In this document: piece after piece, positions 32,044-41,135 of the stretch
How the letters are laid out: each line of letters begins with the position of its first letter
How positions within the stretch are numbered: position 1 is the first letter of the stretch
The notes under the pieces: model-generated
What the model saw: the letters and a program-made list of their open reading frames with translations, nothing else
Database searches by the model: none
Told to the model about the DNA's origin: nothing
Position numbers and translations under genes: made by a program
NCBI GenBank assembly: GCA_003054695.1
Contig: QAZA01000010.1
Span: forward strand, 283,602 to 347,601
Source: Verrucomicrobia bacterium LW23
Lineage (GTDB): Bacteria; Verrucomicrobiota; Verrucomicrobiia; Methylacidiphilales; UBA1321
DNA: 64,000 nt
Direction of reading: 5' to 3'

Positions 32044-32856
32044 TTATGGGCCTTTTCCGCCGCGATCGCCGTTGCGGATACGGCTGGGCTTGCCATAGTA
32101 GCGGTAGTGGCCGGTTATGGTGTAATCCATCAGCATATCCTCGTTCTGCGGGCCGGCGCCGATGTTATGCACAACGCAGTGGCGCTTGCCGTCGTCAGAA
32201 ACCCTTGTCACTACAATGCCTATGTGGGGTAAATCGCCCTTGGAGCGCAGGTTCCACGTCACCAGATCGCCCGGCAGGTAATCGGCGGGATTATCCGTAA
32301 CGGGCAGGCTGGCGCCCATGCGTTTAAAATACACCATTAGGTTGGGAACGCGGCGGTGGTCGATATTCGTATCCGGCTTGCGCAGGCCCCATTTGCGGGG
32401 GTAGAGGGCAAAGTTTTCCTTCATGTCCTCGTGCACTTCCTTCTGTAAGTCGATGCCCAGCAGGCGGTAACAGCGCACTACCTCGTCCGTGCACACACCC
32501 TTGTCGGCGGGGGGATCGCCCATCGGGTAGCTGAGGCGGAAGTAGGTGGGATCGTACGTTACCTGCAGCGTGGGGCGATGTTCCGCGGCGCGTATCAGCT
32601 TCTGCATCAAGGCTTTCTGCTCAGGCGTCTCGGCGGCGCGGGTAAAGCTGGGTGTGCCCTCCACCGTGGCGGGTGGGAGTGCGGGTGCCGCGGGGCTGGC
32701 GGGCGGCGCGCTTTGGTTCAGCTGCAGGGTGGGCGCGGCCTTGCGGGGCGCGTTTGCCGGCAGTGCAAAGGCCGTCACGCCAGCCAGGCAGGCCAGCAGG
32801 ATAAGCCCCGCAAACCGGACGAGGTTAAGGACGCCAAACGTAAAAGGGGGATGCAT
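32044..32856 (-). CDS. exported DUF1287 (NlpC/P60-like) protein
   Basis: 270 residues. A signal peptide (FAGLILLACLAGVTAFALP) and a Pro/Ala linker come first. The DUF1287 domain has YDPTYFRLSYPMGDPP, KGVCTDEVVRCYR (candidate nucleophile Cys), DLQKEVHEDMKENFALYP, NIDHRRVPNLMVYF, PGDLVTWNL and LPHIGIV (candidate His), ending HNIGAGPQNEDML...ITGHYRY. The Cys/His order is that of papain-like amidases acting on the cell wall, which is inference. The start MHPPFTF fits the signal peptide best. Confidence 0.88.
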   Translation of the reverse strand: MHPPFTFGVLNLVRFAGLILLACLAGVTAFALPANAPRKAAPTLQLNQSAPPASPAAPALPPATVEGTPSFTRAAETPEQKALMQKLIRAAEHRPTLQVTYDPTYFRLSYPMGDPPADKGVCTDEVVRCYRLLGIDLQKEVHEDMKENFALYPRKWGLRKPDTNIDHRRVPNLMVYFKRMGASLPVTDNPADYLPGDLVTWNLRSKGDLPHIGIVVTRVSDDGKRHCVVHNIGAGPQNEDMLMDYTITGHYRYYGKPSRIRNGDRGGKGP

Positions 32857-33312
32857 ACCGTACGCAGGAAAATGGGGAGAGATAGTGGAGGGCCGGTAAG
32901 GCTGGGACGAGGATCGCAAGGGTGCTTCCCCTTCTTACACTTTTTATTTTACGAGACGGCCGTCTAGTATGAGGGCCTCCAGACACCCTTGCTAAGGAGC
33001 GAGGCGCGGCGAGTATATTTTAAACCGTCCAGTACACTATATAAGATGGCATATTAAACAAACTGGTCAGTCCATTGGAAGGGGCATTTGTTTACTCAAT
33101 AAATTAATAATTGGCTCGTGGCCCATCAAAGCAATTCATGCTTTTTCTATTGACGTGCGCAAATAAGTTATGCCATATCAAGAGGCATAGAAATAGTAAC
33201 CCTTTCGATTTAATTGATAGTAAAACATTTTGCGCTAGCTGTTCGCTTTTATTGAACGAGACTATAAATCCAGAAGAGGCAAATCTAAGCGCGCTTAAGG
33301 AGGTGAGGCACG
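32857..33312. other. AT-rich intergenic region and csp leader
   Basis: 456 bp. The part next to the cold-shock gene (about 33005-33290) is clearly more AT-rich than the neighbourhood. It probably holds the csp promoter and a long 5' leader. ACTATAAATC (33261-33270) is a possible -10. A 12-bp palindrome AGACGGCCGTCT lies near 32955-32966. No gene seen. Confidence 0.45.
33297..33306 (+). promoter_or_regulatory. strong ribosome-binding site of the cold-shock gene
   Basis: AAGGAGGTGA is a full-length match to the 16S anti-SD, six bases before the ATG. It is exceptional in a window where most genes lack a clear site. Confidence 0.92.
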
Positions 33313-33543
33313 ATGGCAGAAGGATTCATCAAATGGTTCGACAACAAGAAGGGCTGGGGCTTTATCGCCCAGCAAAACGGCGGGGCCGATGTTTTCGTCC
33401 ATTTTTCCTCCATTAAAGGCGAGGGTTTCAAGACTCTCGACGAGGGCGATAAAGTGAAGTATGACGCCTTTGAGTCCGGCAAGGGCCTGAAGGCTGTGGA
33501 CGTCGAAAAGATCGAAGCAGCTTCCGGCACCGGTCAAAAATAG
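33313..33543 (+). CDS. CspA-family cold-shock protein
   Basis: 76 residues. [19 protein letters not shown] contains RNP1 (KGWGFI) and [17 protein letters not shown] contains RNP2 (VFVHF); the beta-barrel ends [13 protein letters not shown]. It binds single-stranded RNA or DNA and acts as an RNA chaperone. A perfect ribosome-binding site, an AT-rich leader and an adjacent terminator show a highly expressed single-gene transcript. The leader may be temperature-responsive as in other csp genes (inference). Confidence 0.96.
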   Translation: MAEGFIKWFDNKKGWGFIAQQNGGADVFVHFSSIKGEGFKTLDEGDKVKYDAFESGKGLKAVDVEKIEAASGTGQK

Positions 33544-33568
33544 TCGACGCCATGACTTGTCGTCGCCG

Positions 33569-33602
33569 AAAGGCGGTGCTCCCCGGGGAGCGCCGCCTTT
33601 TT
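33569..33602 (+). terminator. Rho-independent terminator of the cold-shock gene
   Basis: AAAGGCGGTGCTCCCC pairs with GGGGAGCGCCGCCTTT and runs into TTTTT, 25 bp after the stop. Confidence 0.92.
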
Positions 33603-33834
33603 GCGTTTTACACGGCTCGCCCCGCACGCTGTCTGGTGAGCGGCGAGCCCTCACGGGAATGCTGTTGAGCGCACGTGCGCGCGAGGCAGCCACTGCCGGC
33701 GCCCAGGGGAACACCCCGAACGCCGGCTTTGCAAGGAGCTTTGTTGCGAACGCAACGAACACAGCAAACGCAACAAGCTGAAGCTCAACACGCTGCCGCC
33801 ACCGGGCGGCCGTCAGCGTGTCAATGCGTGCTGG

Positions 33835-34935
33835 CTAGTCGCACTGCCCGTTGCCCTGGCCGGGCTTGAGCATCGTCGGCTGATCGCACGTGCTCTGAAT
33901 AAGCACACTCGTGCCCGTCGTGCTCGACTTCTCGAAGGACAGCATCACCTCCAGCACGTGCTGCGCCAGCGCGCCGCTCGCGCGGTGAGGGCGGCCCTCC
34001 AGGATGCCCGCCGCCATATCGGCCACGCCGATGCCACGGCGCACCTCGTCGGAGTGCGTATGCGGCACTTCCTTCCACTCAGTCTCGCCGGCAAGCTTTA
34101 CCTGCACCAGGCCGTCGAAGTTGTTGGGATCCGGCAACGAGAGGGAGCCCTTGCTGCCGTAAATCTCCAGCCGCGGCAGGTTGTGCGCGTGAACGTCAAA
34201 GCTCATACCCACCGTGGCCACAGCACCCGATACAAACTCCAGAGCGCCAGTAAGATGCGTCGGCACCTCGACGTTGATGATCTGCCCTTTCTTCGCCTCG
34301 CTGCCAATAACGCGCTGCGCAAACGAGGTGCGGGTGATGGCCGACGTGCGCTTGACGGGGCCCAGGCAACTTACCAGCGCGGTGAGATAATAGGGGCCCA
34401 TGTCCAGCATCGGGCCGCCGCCCTTCAGGTAAAAGAACTCGGGGCTGGGATGCCAGCCTTCCGGCCCGCGGCTCATCATAAACGCCACAGCGCCAACGGG
34501 ATCACCAAGTATGCCATCCTCAATCACTTTGCGACACGTCTGCAGGCCGCCGCCCAGGAAGGTGTCCGGCGCGCAACCCACACGCAGCCCCTTCTCCTCC
34601 GCAAGCTTCATCACCTCAAGACCTTCCGCCGTCTCCAGCGCAAACGGCTTCTCGCAATACGCGTGCTTGCCGGCCTGCAGCGCCCGGATGTTGATGGAAG
34701 CATGACTTTGCGGCACCGTAAGGTTCACCACAATATCCACTTCCGGATCAGCGAGCAGTTCGTCCGGCGAGTAGGACTTGCGAAGCCCAAACTCCTCCGC
34801 CCGCGCCTTGGCCCGCTCCAGATCGATATCCGCGCAGGAGATAACCTCCACGGACGAGAACGGTTTGCAGCCCTTGAAATAAGCCGGGCTGATATTGCCG
34901 CAGCCGATAACACCAACATTCAACTTCGATTTCAT
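33835..34935 (-). CDS. Gfo/Idh/MocA-family oxidoreductase
   Basis: 366 residues. The Rossmann start is VGVIGCGNISPAYFKG, then VDIVVNLTVPQSHASINIRALQAGKHAYCEKPFA with the EKP active-site motif. The C-terminal alpha/beta domain has GPMLDMGPYYLTALVSCLGPV, the D-x-G-x-Y/H catalytic pattern. It would be an NAD(P)-dependent dehydrogenase on a sugar or inositol; the substrate is unknown. A stem at about 33785-33822 (ACACGCTG/CAGCGTGT) follows the stop but lacks a T-run. Confidence 0.9.
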   Translation of the reverse strand: MKSKLNVGVIGCGNISPAYFKGCKPFSSVEVISCADIDLERAKARAEEFGLRKSYSPDELLADPEVDIVVNLTVPQSHASINIRALQAGKHAYCEKPFALETAEGLEVMKLAEEKGLRVGCAPDTFLGGGLQTCRKVIEDGILGDPVGAVAFMMSRGPEGWHPSPEFFYLKGGGPMLDMGPYYLTALVSCLGPVKRTSAITRTSFAQRVIGSEAKKGQIINVEVPTHLTGALEFVSGAVATVGMSFDVHAHNLPRLEIYGSKGSLSLPDPNNFDGLVQVKLAGETEWKEVPHTHSDEVRRGIGVADMAAGILEGRPHRASGALAQHVLEVMLSFEKSSTTGTSVLIQSTCDQPTMLKPGQGNGQCD

Positions 34936-35025
34936 AAAAAAGTATACTGCTCTGTATCTGCCATCTTTAATACCGAGACAACCCGCTTGCGAGCCGAAAA
35001 TGGCAAAAAGAGTTGCGAAGCCCGC

Positions 35026-38000
35026 CTACGCCAGCACCAGCCCCGGCGGTAACGCCTCGCCAAAGATGCCCGCGCGGTCCGACTTCTCGATGGGAATGAA
35101 GTCCTCCAGCGGCCGGATCTTGTCCAGCGACACGCCGCTCGACTCCAGCTTGTGCACAATGCGCGTGCGCAGCGAGGCATCCAGATCGATGCCCCGCACA
35201 TTAACAAGCCGCGCCGCTCTCAGGAAAAGCGGCGTTACTTCGCGAAAGACAGGCTCCGTCCAGTCCAGCGCCTTCAGCGGCTCAAACACGTCCTCCACCA
35301 GCTCGGGCGGCATAATGGACTCCGGCCCCGCGTGCAACGGCGTGCGATTCAGAAGTCGCCCAATGGCAACAAGATACGGATCGCACGGCGCAGCCTTGGC
35401 GGCCAGCGGTGCCATCTCCGCCACAAAGCGGCGCAGCAACTCGCGCTTCATGTCCAGCGGCAGGCGCTCCAGCGCACCGGCCATGCGCACCAGCTCGGCG
35501 TTCGGCGCCTTTTTACTCTCGCGAATGGCCGGCATCCACGGCTCCATGGCTGCCACCTGCCGCGCCGCATCCAGCCCGCCGGCCACGCGCCGCCACAAAA
35601 TCCACAGCTGCAGCCGGCACGGATCTTTGCCCGGAAAGGCTAACCCGTTCTCCCGCAACGCCCAAAGCTCGTCAATGCGCCGCGGGTCGCCCTCCGCCCC
35701 ATAGCCGGGGCGCAGCACGTAGCTGGTAAAGCCAAGCCACGTCTCCTCGTGCTCCATCGAGTTCTTGCGCAACGACATACACTCGTGCATCGCCGGCCAC
35801 AGCGCACGCACCAGCCCCAGATTCCACTCCTGCTTGGGCAGTTTCAGCACATCCTGCAGGCTCAGGAACAACTTCGTCGCCGTCAGCTTCTCGCGCGGGT
35901 TGACCGGGCGCGCAAAGGTCTTTTGCAGTAACCCCTTGGCGTGGTTAAGCTTATCCTCCGCCACATTGGGCTCCACCGCACTCCCCTGCCCGTCGCCGCC
36001 GCCATCGCCGCCGCCCTGCCGCAGGCGAAAATCCAGCTGCCAGCTTTTGCTGTGCGGCCACGAAGCATCGGCGGCATCGCAGAAAATCTGCAGCAGCCCC
36101 GTCTCCGTTACCCGGGCGCGAAGGTTGACGCGAACCAACCCCGAGCCCGGCGGACGCACGCCGGGCGGCAAGGCAATCGTCGTCTGAAGCGGCGGCAACG
36201 CGTGAAAAGCGTCCTCGTTCCACTCCACAATCTCGCCGGCGGCATCCGCCCGTCGGATAGACGTAAAAGGTTGAAACTTAACGTATTGCCCCACCCGCAA
36301 CTGCACATTCAGCGCGGAAACCGTCACATCCTCCCCGGCGCGAGTGCCACGTGGAAGCACACAAATAAGGCGCGAGGGCGCCGCCGGCTGATCCACCGCC
36401 GCCGCCGGTGACGAGGAAGAAGGCCCGGCAGCTGCATCCGCCGTATGTACCTCCAGATAAAGCCCTTGCGCCACCGCACTCTCGATGCGATGCAATTGCC
36501 GATGCACAAGCCACCCGTACCGCGCCGCACCACGCGCCACCGCCAGGTCGGGCTCGGCGTTATCCAGCACAATCGGGGCCGCGCCGCCCTGCCAGCTTGC
36601 AATCTGCTCCGCAATGCGTCGGCGCAGCACGGCGGGATGCAGCGTGCCACCGTTGTAAAGAATGGCATCCACACGCGGCTGCCCCTCCAGAAACGCCGCC
36701 AGGTGATGCGTCACCGCTCCATCCTCGGCGTACGGTAACCCCAACTCCTTCAACGCGATACGAGATTTTGCCGGGCGCGCCGCCGCGTCGCAGATCGGGA
36801 AAAAGCCGTCCAACACCAGATCCAGAATTTCGCCCCGCGTAATCTTTCCCGTCAGCGTCCCCGCCAGCAGACCGGAGCCTCGTCCCGGGACGCTGACACT
36901 GAAAACATCGTTACGCGGATCGTCCGTGGAAGGCGCTTCGGCCGGCGCTGCAAACTGTTGCTGCACCGGCACTTCCGTTGCCAGCACCTTCTCCTTCAAA
37001 TCGCGGCTGCGCGCTACCAGAAACTGCCACTGCTGCGGCGCCAGGGACTTGCCCTTGCCCGCCACCCGCGCCTCCAATGCATGCGCCAGCGCCAGGTCAA
37101 TATTGTCACCGCCAAGCAAAATGTGGTCACTCACCGCTACCCGGCGGATGTCGGGCTCCTTACGTGGCGCATTTACGGATTTACCTGCAGCCGTGGCACT
37201 TGCGGCGCGCCCTTCGGAAGCCTTCTCGTCCGAAAGCGCAAGATCAAAGAGACTGAAGTCCGAAGTCCCGCCACCAATGTCGACCACCAGAATCACGTGG
37301 CGACGGTCCGCAAGATCCGGCATCAGGCGCTGGAGATTCTTCGCGGCATTGGAGAGCTCCATCTCCGCAACACCTTCCTGCCCAGTCACTTGCGAGCCAT
37401 CTGCAGGAGCCGCCTCGTGCTCCTCGAGCCACCGGTAAAAGGCGGCCTGCGGCTCCTCCAGCAGGCGCACCCGCTCCGGAAAGCCGGCCGCAGCCGCCGC
37501 CTCCAACGTAAGCCGTTGCGCCGCAGCGTCAAAGGATGCAGGCACGGTGATCGTGACGTCCTGATTTGCAAACTTCGCGCCAGTCCCCTGTTCCGCAAAC
37601 CGTTGATTCCACGCGTTTTGGATATAGTTCAGCAACAACGCGGCCGCGCGGATCGGGCTGATCTTCTTCTCCGCTGCCACAGCGTCCGTTCCCCACGGCA
37701 AAAACGCCGCCGCGCGGTCCACCGCATGATGGCCGAGCCACGACTTGGATGAGTGCACCACCCTCTCCGGCGTCAGCGCCGCCTGATTGCGCGCCAACCG
37801 GCCCACCACCCACTCCTCTGCAGGGGAACTGCTTGCGCCCGAGGAAGTTGTGCCGGCGGCCCGTCCGCGAATCTGCTCTCGCTCGGCGTCCGTGGGTAGC
37901 CACAGGAACGAGGGCATACCGGCAAACTCCGCCATCGACGTCGGAGTCTCCCACTGCAACACAGGCAGACTGGAGGAAACCGCCGCCGCGTCATCAAGCG

Positions 38001-38067
38001 CGCAAAATGCTATCGCGCAATTGGTTGTGCCTAAATCAATGCCAATACTGTAGAGGGGCTGTGCCAT
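35026..38067 (-). CDS. very long Hsp70-family protein with DUF3731-like C-terminus
   Basis: 1013 residues. The N-terminal actin-like ATPase has SIGIDLGTTNCAIAF (phosphate 1), VTITVPASFDAAAQRLTLEAA, RLLEEPQAAFYRWL, ILVVDIGGGTSDFSLF (phosphate 2) and DAILYNGGTLHPAVLR (adenosine-type GG). Low-complexity Ala/Ser/Gly inserts break the domain at several points. A beta-rich region follows (about 630-720). The last about 280 residues form a helical domain typical of the DUF3731 type: EKLTATKLFLSLQD, ALWPAMHECMSLR, HEETWLGFTSYVLRPGYG. No J-protein or nucleotide exchange factor is adjacent. Probable specialised chaperone. Confidence 0.85.
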   Translation of the reverse strand: MAQPLYSIGIDLGTTNCAIAFCALDDAAAVSSSLPVLQWETPTSMAEFAGMPSFLWLPTDAEREQIRGRAAGTTSSGASSSPAEEWVVGRLARNQAALTPERVVHSSKSWLGHHAVDRAAAFLPWGTDAVAAEKKISPIRAAALLLNYIQNAWNQRFAEQGTGAKFANQDVTITVPASFDAAAQRLTLEAAAAAGFPERVRLLEEPQAAFYRWLEEHEAAPADGSQVTGQEGVAEMELSNAAKNLQRLMPDLADRRHVILVVDIGGGTSDFSLFDLALSDEKASEGRAASATAAGKSVNAPRKEPDIRRVAVSDHILLGGDNIDLALAHALEARVAGKGKSLAPQQWQFLVARSRDLKEKVLATEVPVQQQFAAPAEAPSTDDPRNDVFSVSVPGRGSGLLAGTLTGKITRGEILDLVLDGFFPICDAAARPAKSRIALKELGLPYAEDGAVTHHLAAFLEGQPRVDAILYNGGTLHPAVLRRRIAEQIASWQGGAAPIVLDNAEPDLAVARGAARYGWLVHRQLHRIESAVAQGLYLEVHTADAAAGPSSSSPAAAVDQPAAPSRLICVLPRGTRAGEDVTVSALNVQLRVGQYVKFQPFTSIRRADAAGEIVEWNEDAFHALPPLQTTIALPPGVRPPGSGLVRVNLRARVTETGLLQIFCDAADASWPHSKSWQLDFRLRQGGGDGGGDGQGSAVEPNVAEDKLNHAKGLLQKTFARPVNPREKLTATKLFLSLQDVLKLPKQEWNLGLVRALWPAMHECMSLRKNSMEHEETWLGFTSYVLRPGYGAEGDPRRIDELWALRENGLAFPGKDPCRLQLWILWRRVAGGLDAARQVAAMEPWMPAIRESKKAPNAELVRMAGALERLPLDMKRELLRRFVAEMAPLAAKAAPCDPYLVAIGRLLNRTPLHAGPESIMPPELVEDVFEPLKALDWTEPVFREVTPLFLRAARLVNVRGIDLDASLRTRIVHKLESSGVSLDKIRPLEDFIPIEKSDRAGIFGEALPPGLVLA

Positions 38068-38120
38068 GAGAACGGGAAACTGCGGAGTATTTCAAATCCC
38101 GCCCGCCACGTCGAGCCCGA

Positions 38121-38807
38121 TCAAAATTCCTCGCAATCCTGCCGGCGAAGCTGAGCGCCCTGAATCCCCTCCACCGCATGAAGCTCTGTCATTAAATCTA
38201 CTGCATTTCCTTCCCCCTTTAGGCGAGCTTCGTATGTATATTCCATCGTTCCCCCTTTACGTGGCGTGCCAACCGCGATTAATCTTCTGTCCACCAAGTG
38301 CATATCCAGTATTCCACCTGCCAACAGTTCCACCTTTTGAGAAACCAACGTGCGTATTACCAAAATATAGACGGGCGGCGCATCCGGAATGATATTGAGC
38401 TTGGACCAAAGCGCCGCCGATCCCACAACAATAATCCCTAACACCGCCACCCAGAGATTGTGCGAACCAACCGCCATACCGGTAATAACAGAGAACATGA
38501 CAAACGCCGTATCCTGCGTGTCCCTGACTACAGTGCGAAATCGCACTATAGATAAAGCACCCACAAGACTAAAGGCTCTTGCAGCGTTATCCCCGATAAC
38601 CTGCGTAACAATTGCAATAAGCACGCAAAGCAACATCAAGGTTGCAGGGAATGATGGTGCTATTGCTGTATCGCCACGCGTGTGGCGATACACTGCCGCC
38701 ACCACCATACCCAGCAACAAAGCTACAACAAATCGAAGGAATGTCGGCACAGGATCTATTGCAGATATTTGCGCAAATGGAGAAGTCAGTAATTCCGCGG
38801 GTATCAT
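38121..38807 (-). CDS. DUF4956 membrane protein
   Basis: About 228 residues with four membrane helices (FVVALLLGMVVAAVY; ATLMLLCVLIAIVTQVIG; AFVMFSVITGMAVG; WVAVLGIIVVGSAALW). FSLVGALSIVRFRTVVRDTQDTAFV is the signature of DUF4956. A cytoplasmic C-terminal domain with ACT-like strands follows (YTYEARLKGEG...LMTELHAVEGIQGAQL). The family commonly sits with CotH and a VTC-type polyphosphate polymerase; here CotH is the upstream neighbour on the same strand. A GTG at 38837 would add ten residues. Confidence 0.88.
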   Translation of the reverse strand: MIPAELLTSPFAQISAIDPVPTFLRFVVALLLGMVVAAVYRHTRGDTAIAPSFPATLMLLCVLIAIVTQVIGDNAARAFSLVGALSIVRFRTVVRDTQDTAFVMFSVITGMAVGSHNLWVAVLGIIVVGSAALWSKLNIIPDAPPVYILVIRTLVSQKVELLAGGILDMHLVDRRLIAVGTPRKGGTMEYTYEARLKGEGNAVDLMTELHAVEGIQGAQLRRQDCEEF

Positions 38808-38852
38808 AGCATGTTCTTCTAATGCAACTTTACGCACTTAACGGCTCATCAC

Positions 38853-40886
38853 TCAGGGCATGGGCGGAGGGAACGGCCCGCCGGGCGGAGGAAAGCCGCC
38901 GGGACCGCCGCGACCACCACCCGGGGGCATCGGAAACAGATCCTTCGCTATGCCCGACTGAAGTTGTTCCAGCGTCACAAAGCCACTCCCCTTCTCGTCC
39001 CACGCTCGAAAGAGGCGCGTCGTTTCCTTCGCCCACTCGGCGCGCGTCACTGCGCCGTTCCCATCCGCATCAAGCTTCGTAAACAGCTGCGGCGCAAGCC
39101 CTTCCGGGCCAGGTCCACGCATACCGCCACCTCGTCCACCCGGACCGCCAGGCCCGCCAAAGCCACGCCCGTCGGCCCTCGCAACCGGCTCGCGGCCGTT
39201 TAGCTGCTCCTCCACCGAGCGGGCCCTCGCCGTCACAAAGGTCTTGATTGCCTGCGCCATCGCTCGTCCGGGCCCCCGGCCATCGGGCCCGCCGCCGCCC
39301 GCCGGCGGGTTCCCGGCACCACTCACCGTGTACTCAAACCGCTCCATCTTTTCCTTGCTCTCCTGGGCCACCACGGGCCGCAGCACCACCGCCAGCTCAT
39401 CCACCTGCGAGGCAAGGCGAGAGGGCAGGAAAATGGTCTTCGAGAAGTCCTGCATGTACTTCATGTACAATTGCTTAAACGCGGCCACCTTAAACACTCG
39501 CTCGAGAAATCGGTTCTGCCCGCGCCAGGGCTGGCGAATGCTTAGATTCTCGACATCGCTCCCCATACCCATCTTTCCAAACGAGCCGTCCATATCCCAG
39601 GGGATAAACTGCAACTTATTGCAACCAGGATCGAGATAGATATAAAAATTCTGCCCCATTCCCAGGATACTATCCATTGTGGAAAGATACACCGTTACGG
39701 CCATGTATCGCGCAAACTGATCCAGATCCAGATACTCACCCACCTGTGCCTCAAACTCTTTATCATCCGCTTTTGTAACAAGCCGCGAGAAGTCCATCAT
39801 ACGCTTCTTGTCGTTGGCGGATAGCGCTACCTTGGGATCATAGATCTGATTGTAGGATTTCCAGTCATCGCCCAGATCTTTAAATAAATCATGGGTGGAT
39901 GGCTTGAAAATGGCCCCATCCTTTTTCGCTGTCCGGCTCTTAAAGAATTCTTTATCCACATCTTCAACAATCGTATATAATCCCATATAGTCCTTGTTGT
40001 ACTTACCCGGCACGGTAACATAAACCTGGGCATAGCTGGTACGAGGCGAATGAACTCCCGCATCGGCATATAGCCTGTAGGACAATACTTCATTCATCCA
40101 GCCGGGATCCATGACGTTGGAATGAAGATTAATAGTGCTGACTTCGTCCAGCTTCTGGCCCTTAACATACTTGTTCAGATCCAGCTTCATGGACTTTTTC
40201 AGAGAAGTGCGCGATGCCATAAAGGTGGAGTTTCCTTTATATCTTGCCGCAATCTCCTTAAACTCCTGCCCGCTAAAGTTCAGATCTCCCTTTACGAACT
40301 TGAAATCAATGCCCATCGATCCGGCAAGTCCGTTGCGACGGCCATCTTCGGCCTGAAAGCGCGGACCGCCGCCGCCCGGCCCGCCCGGTCGTGGAATCGC
40401 CGTAAGCGCTTCTCGCAGAGCATCCTGCGAAATGCTTTCCGTGGACGCCTTATCCGCTTTTGCGAAAAGGGCGTCGCTCGCGGAGGCAAACTCCTTTTCG
40501 GATAGCTTTCCATCCTTATCCGCATCGGCCAGCTTCATGACTTCCGGAGCCATAAACATGGCGGGCCCCATCCCGCCGCGACCACCGCCGCGACCGCCAC
40601 CGGGAGGCCCTCCGCCAGGGCCGGGGCCGCCGCCACCCGGCGCACCGGGAAATCGCCCGTTGGCCGGCGGCTTGCCCCCGTCGGGATCCATCGCCAGCCA
40701 GTTTTCGGCCGTAAACGTTAAGTGCACGGGCCACACCTTGCGGGCATCAAAAAGCTCCGTCGCTGTCTTGGGCGGTTGCTCGCGCACGGCCTCCCCCCGC
40801 GACAAAGCATAGGCGCAGGGCAGCACGAGAGCGCCGAGCACGGCAAGGTGGCAAATGTAACGGGTGGATGAAAATGAGCTCCGCAT
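38853..40886 (-). CDS. CotH-kinase-family protein with EF-hand motifs
   Basis: 677 residues. After a signal peptide (LAVLGALVLPCAYALS), a Gly/Pro-rich linker precedes an EF-hand pair (DADKDGKLSEKEF). The CotH core follows: RYKGNSTF, KKSMKLDLNKY, NLHSNVMDPGWMNEVLSYRLY, SYAQVYV, YMGLYTIVEDVDKEFFK, NFYIYLDPG and the catalytic-type FIPWDMDGSF. More Gly-rich linker and C-terminal EF-hands come last (KLDADGNGAVTRAEW, AWDEKGSGFVTLEQL). Spore-coat CotH is an atypical protein kinase; here the protein is exported and calcium-binding is suggested. It pairs with the downstream DUF4956 gene, 45 bp apart. Confidence 0.9.
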   Translation of the reverse strand: MRSSFSSTRYICHLAVLGALVLPCAYALSRGEAVREQPPKTATELFDARKVWPVHLTFTAENWLAMDPDGGKPPANGRFPGAPGGGGPGPGGGPPGGGRGGGRGGMGPAMFMAPEVMKLADADKDGKLSEKEFASASDALFAKADKASTESISQDALREALTAIPRPGGPGGGGPRFQAEDGRRNGLAGSMGIDFKFVKGDLNFSGQEFKEIAARYKGNSTFMASRTSLKKSMKLDLNKYVKGQKLDEVSTINLHSNVMDPGWMNEVLSYRLYADAGVHSPRTSYAQVYVTVPGKYNKDYMGLYTIVEDVDKEFFKSRTAKKDGAIFKPSTHDLFKDLGDDWKSYNQIYDPKVALSANDKKRMMDFSRLVTKADDKEFEAQVGEYLDLDQFARYMAVTVYLSTMDSILGMGQNFYIYLDPGCNKLQFIPWDMDGSFGKMGMGSDVENLSIRQPWRGQNRFLERVFKVAAFKQLYMKYMQDFSKTIFLPSRLASQVDELAVVLRPVVAQESKEKMERFEYTVSGAGNPPAGGGGPDGRGPGRAMAQAIKTFVTARARSVEEQLNGREPVARADGRGFGGPGGPGGRGGGMRGPGPEGLAPQLFTKLDADGNGAVTRAEWAKETTRLFRAWDEKGSGFVTLEQLQSGIAKDLFPMPPGGGRGGPGGFPPPGGPFPPPMP

Positions 40887-41135
40887 GGATGTAGCTGATG
40901 TTAAGAGGTTTACGACAGGACCCGCACTTTGGCACGGATACCACTGACGAGACCCATCCAACCACATCTACACGCGGCCATCCACGGCTTTGGGACGAAC
41001 AGCCCCCCGCCTGCTACGAATCGGCCCGTTGCAGGGACGAACTTTCCAGCTCACACCCGGCCAGTCGCTTCGGGTGAAATCTCCGACACGGCCATCCATC
41101 CGCAACTTACTCTTCATCAAGCGTTTACAAGCACA

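Noticed and set aside
33785-33822. ACACGCTG/CAGCGTGT stem after the Gfo/Idh/MocA gene as a terminator
   Set aside because: It lacks a T-run on the minus strand; it may be only a chance stem.
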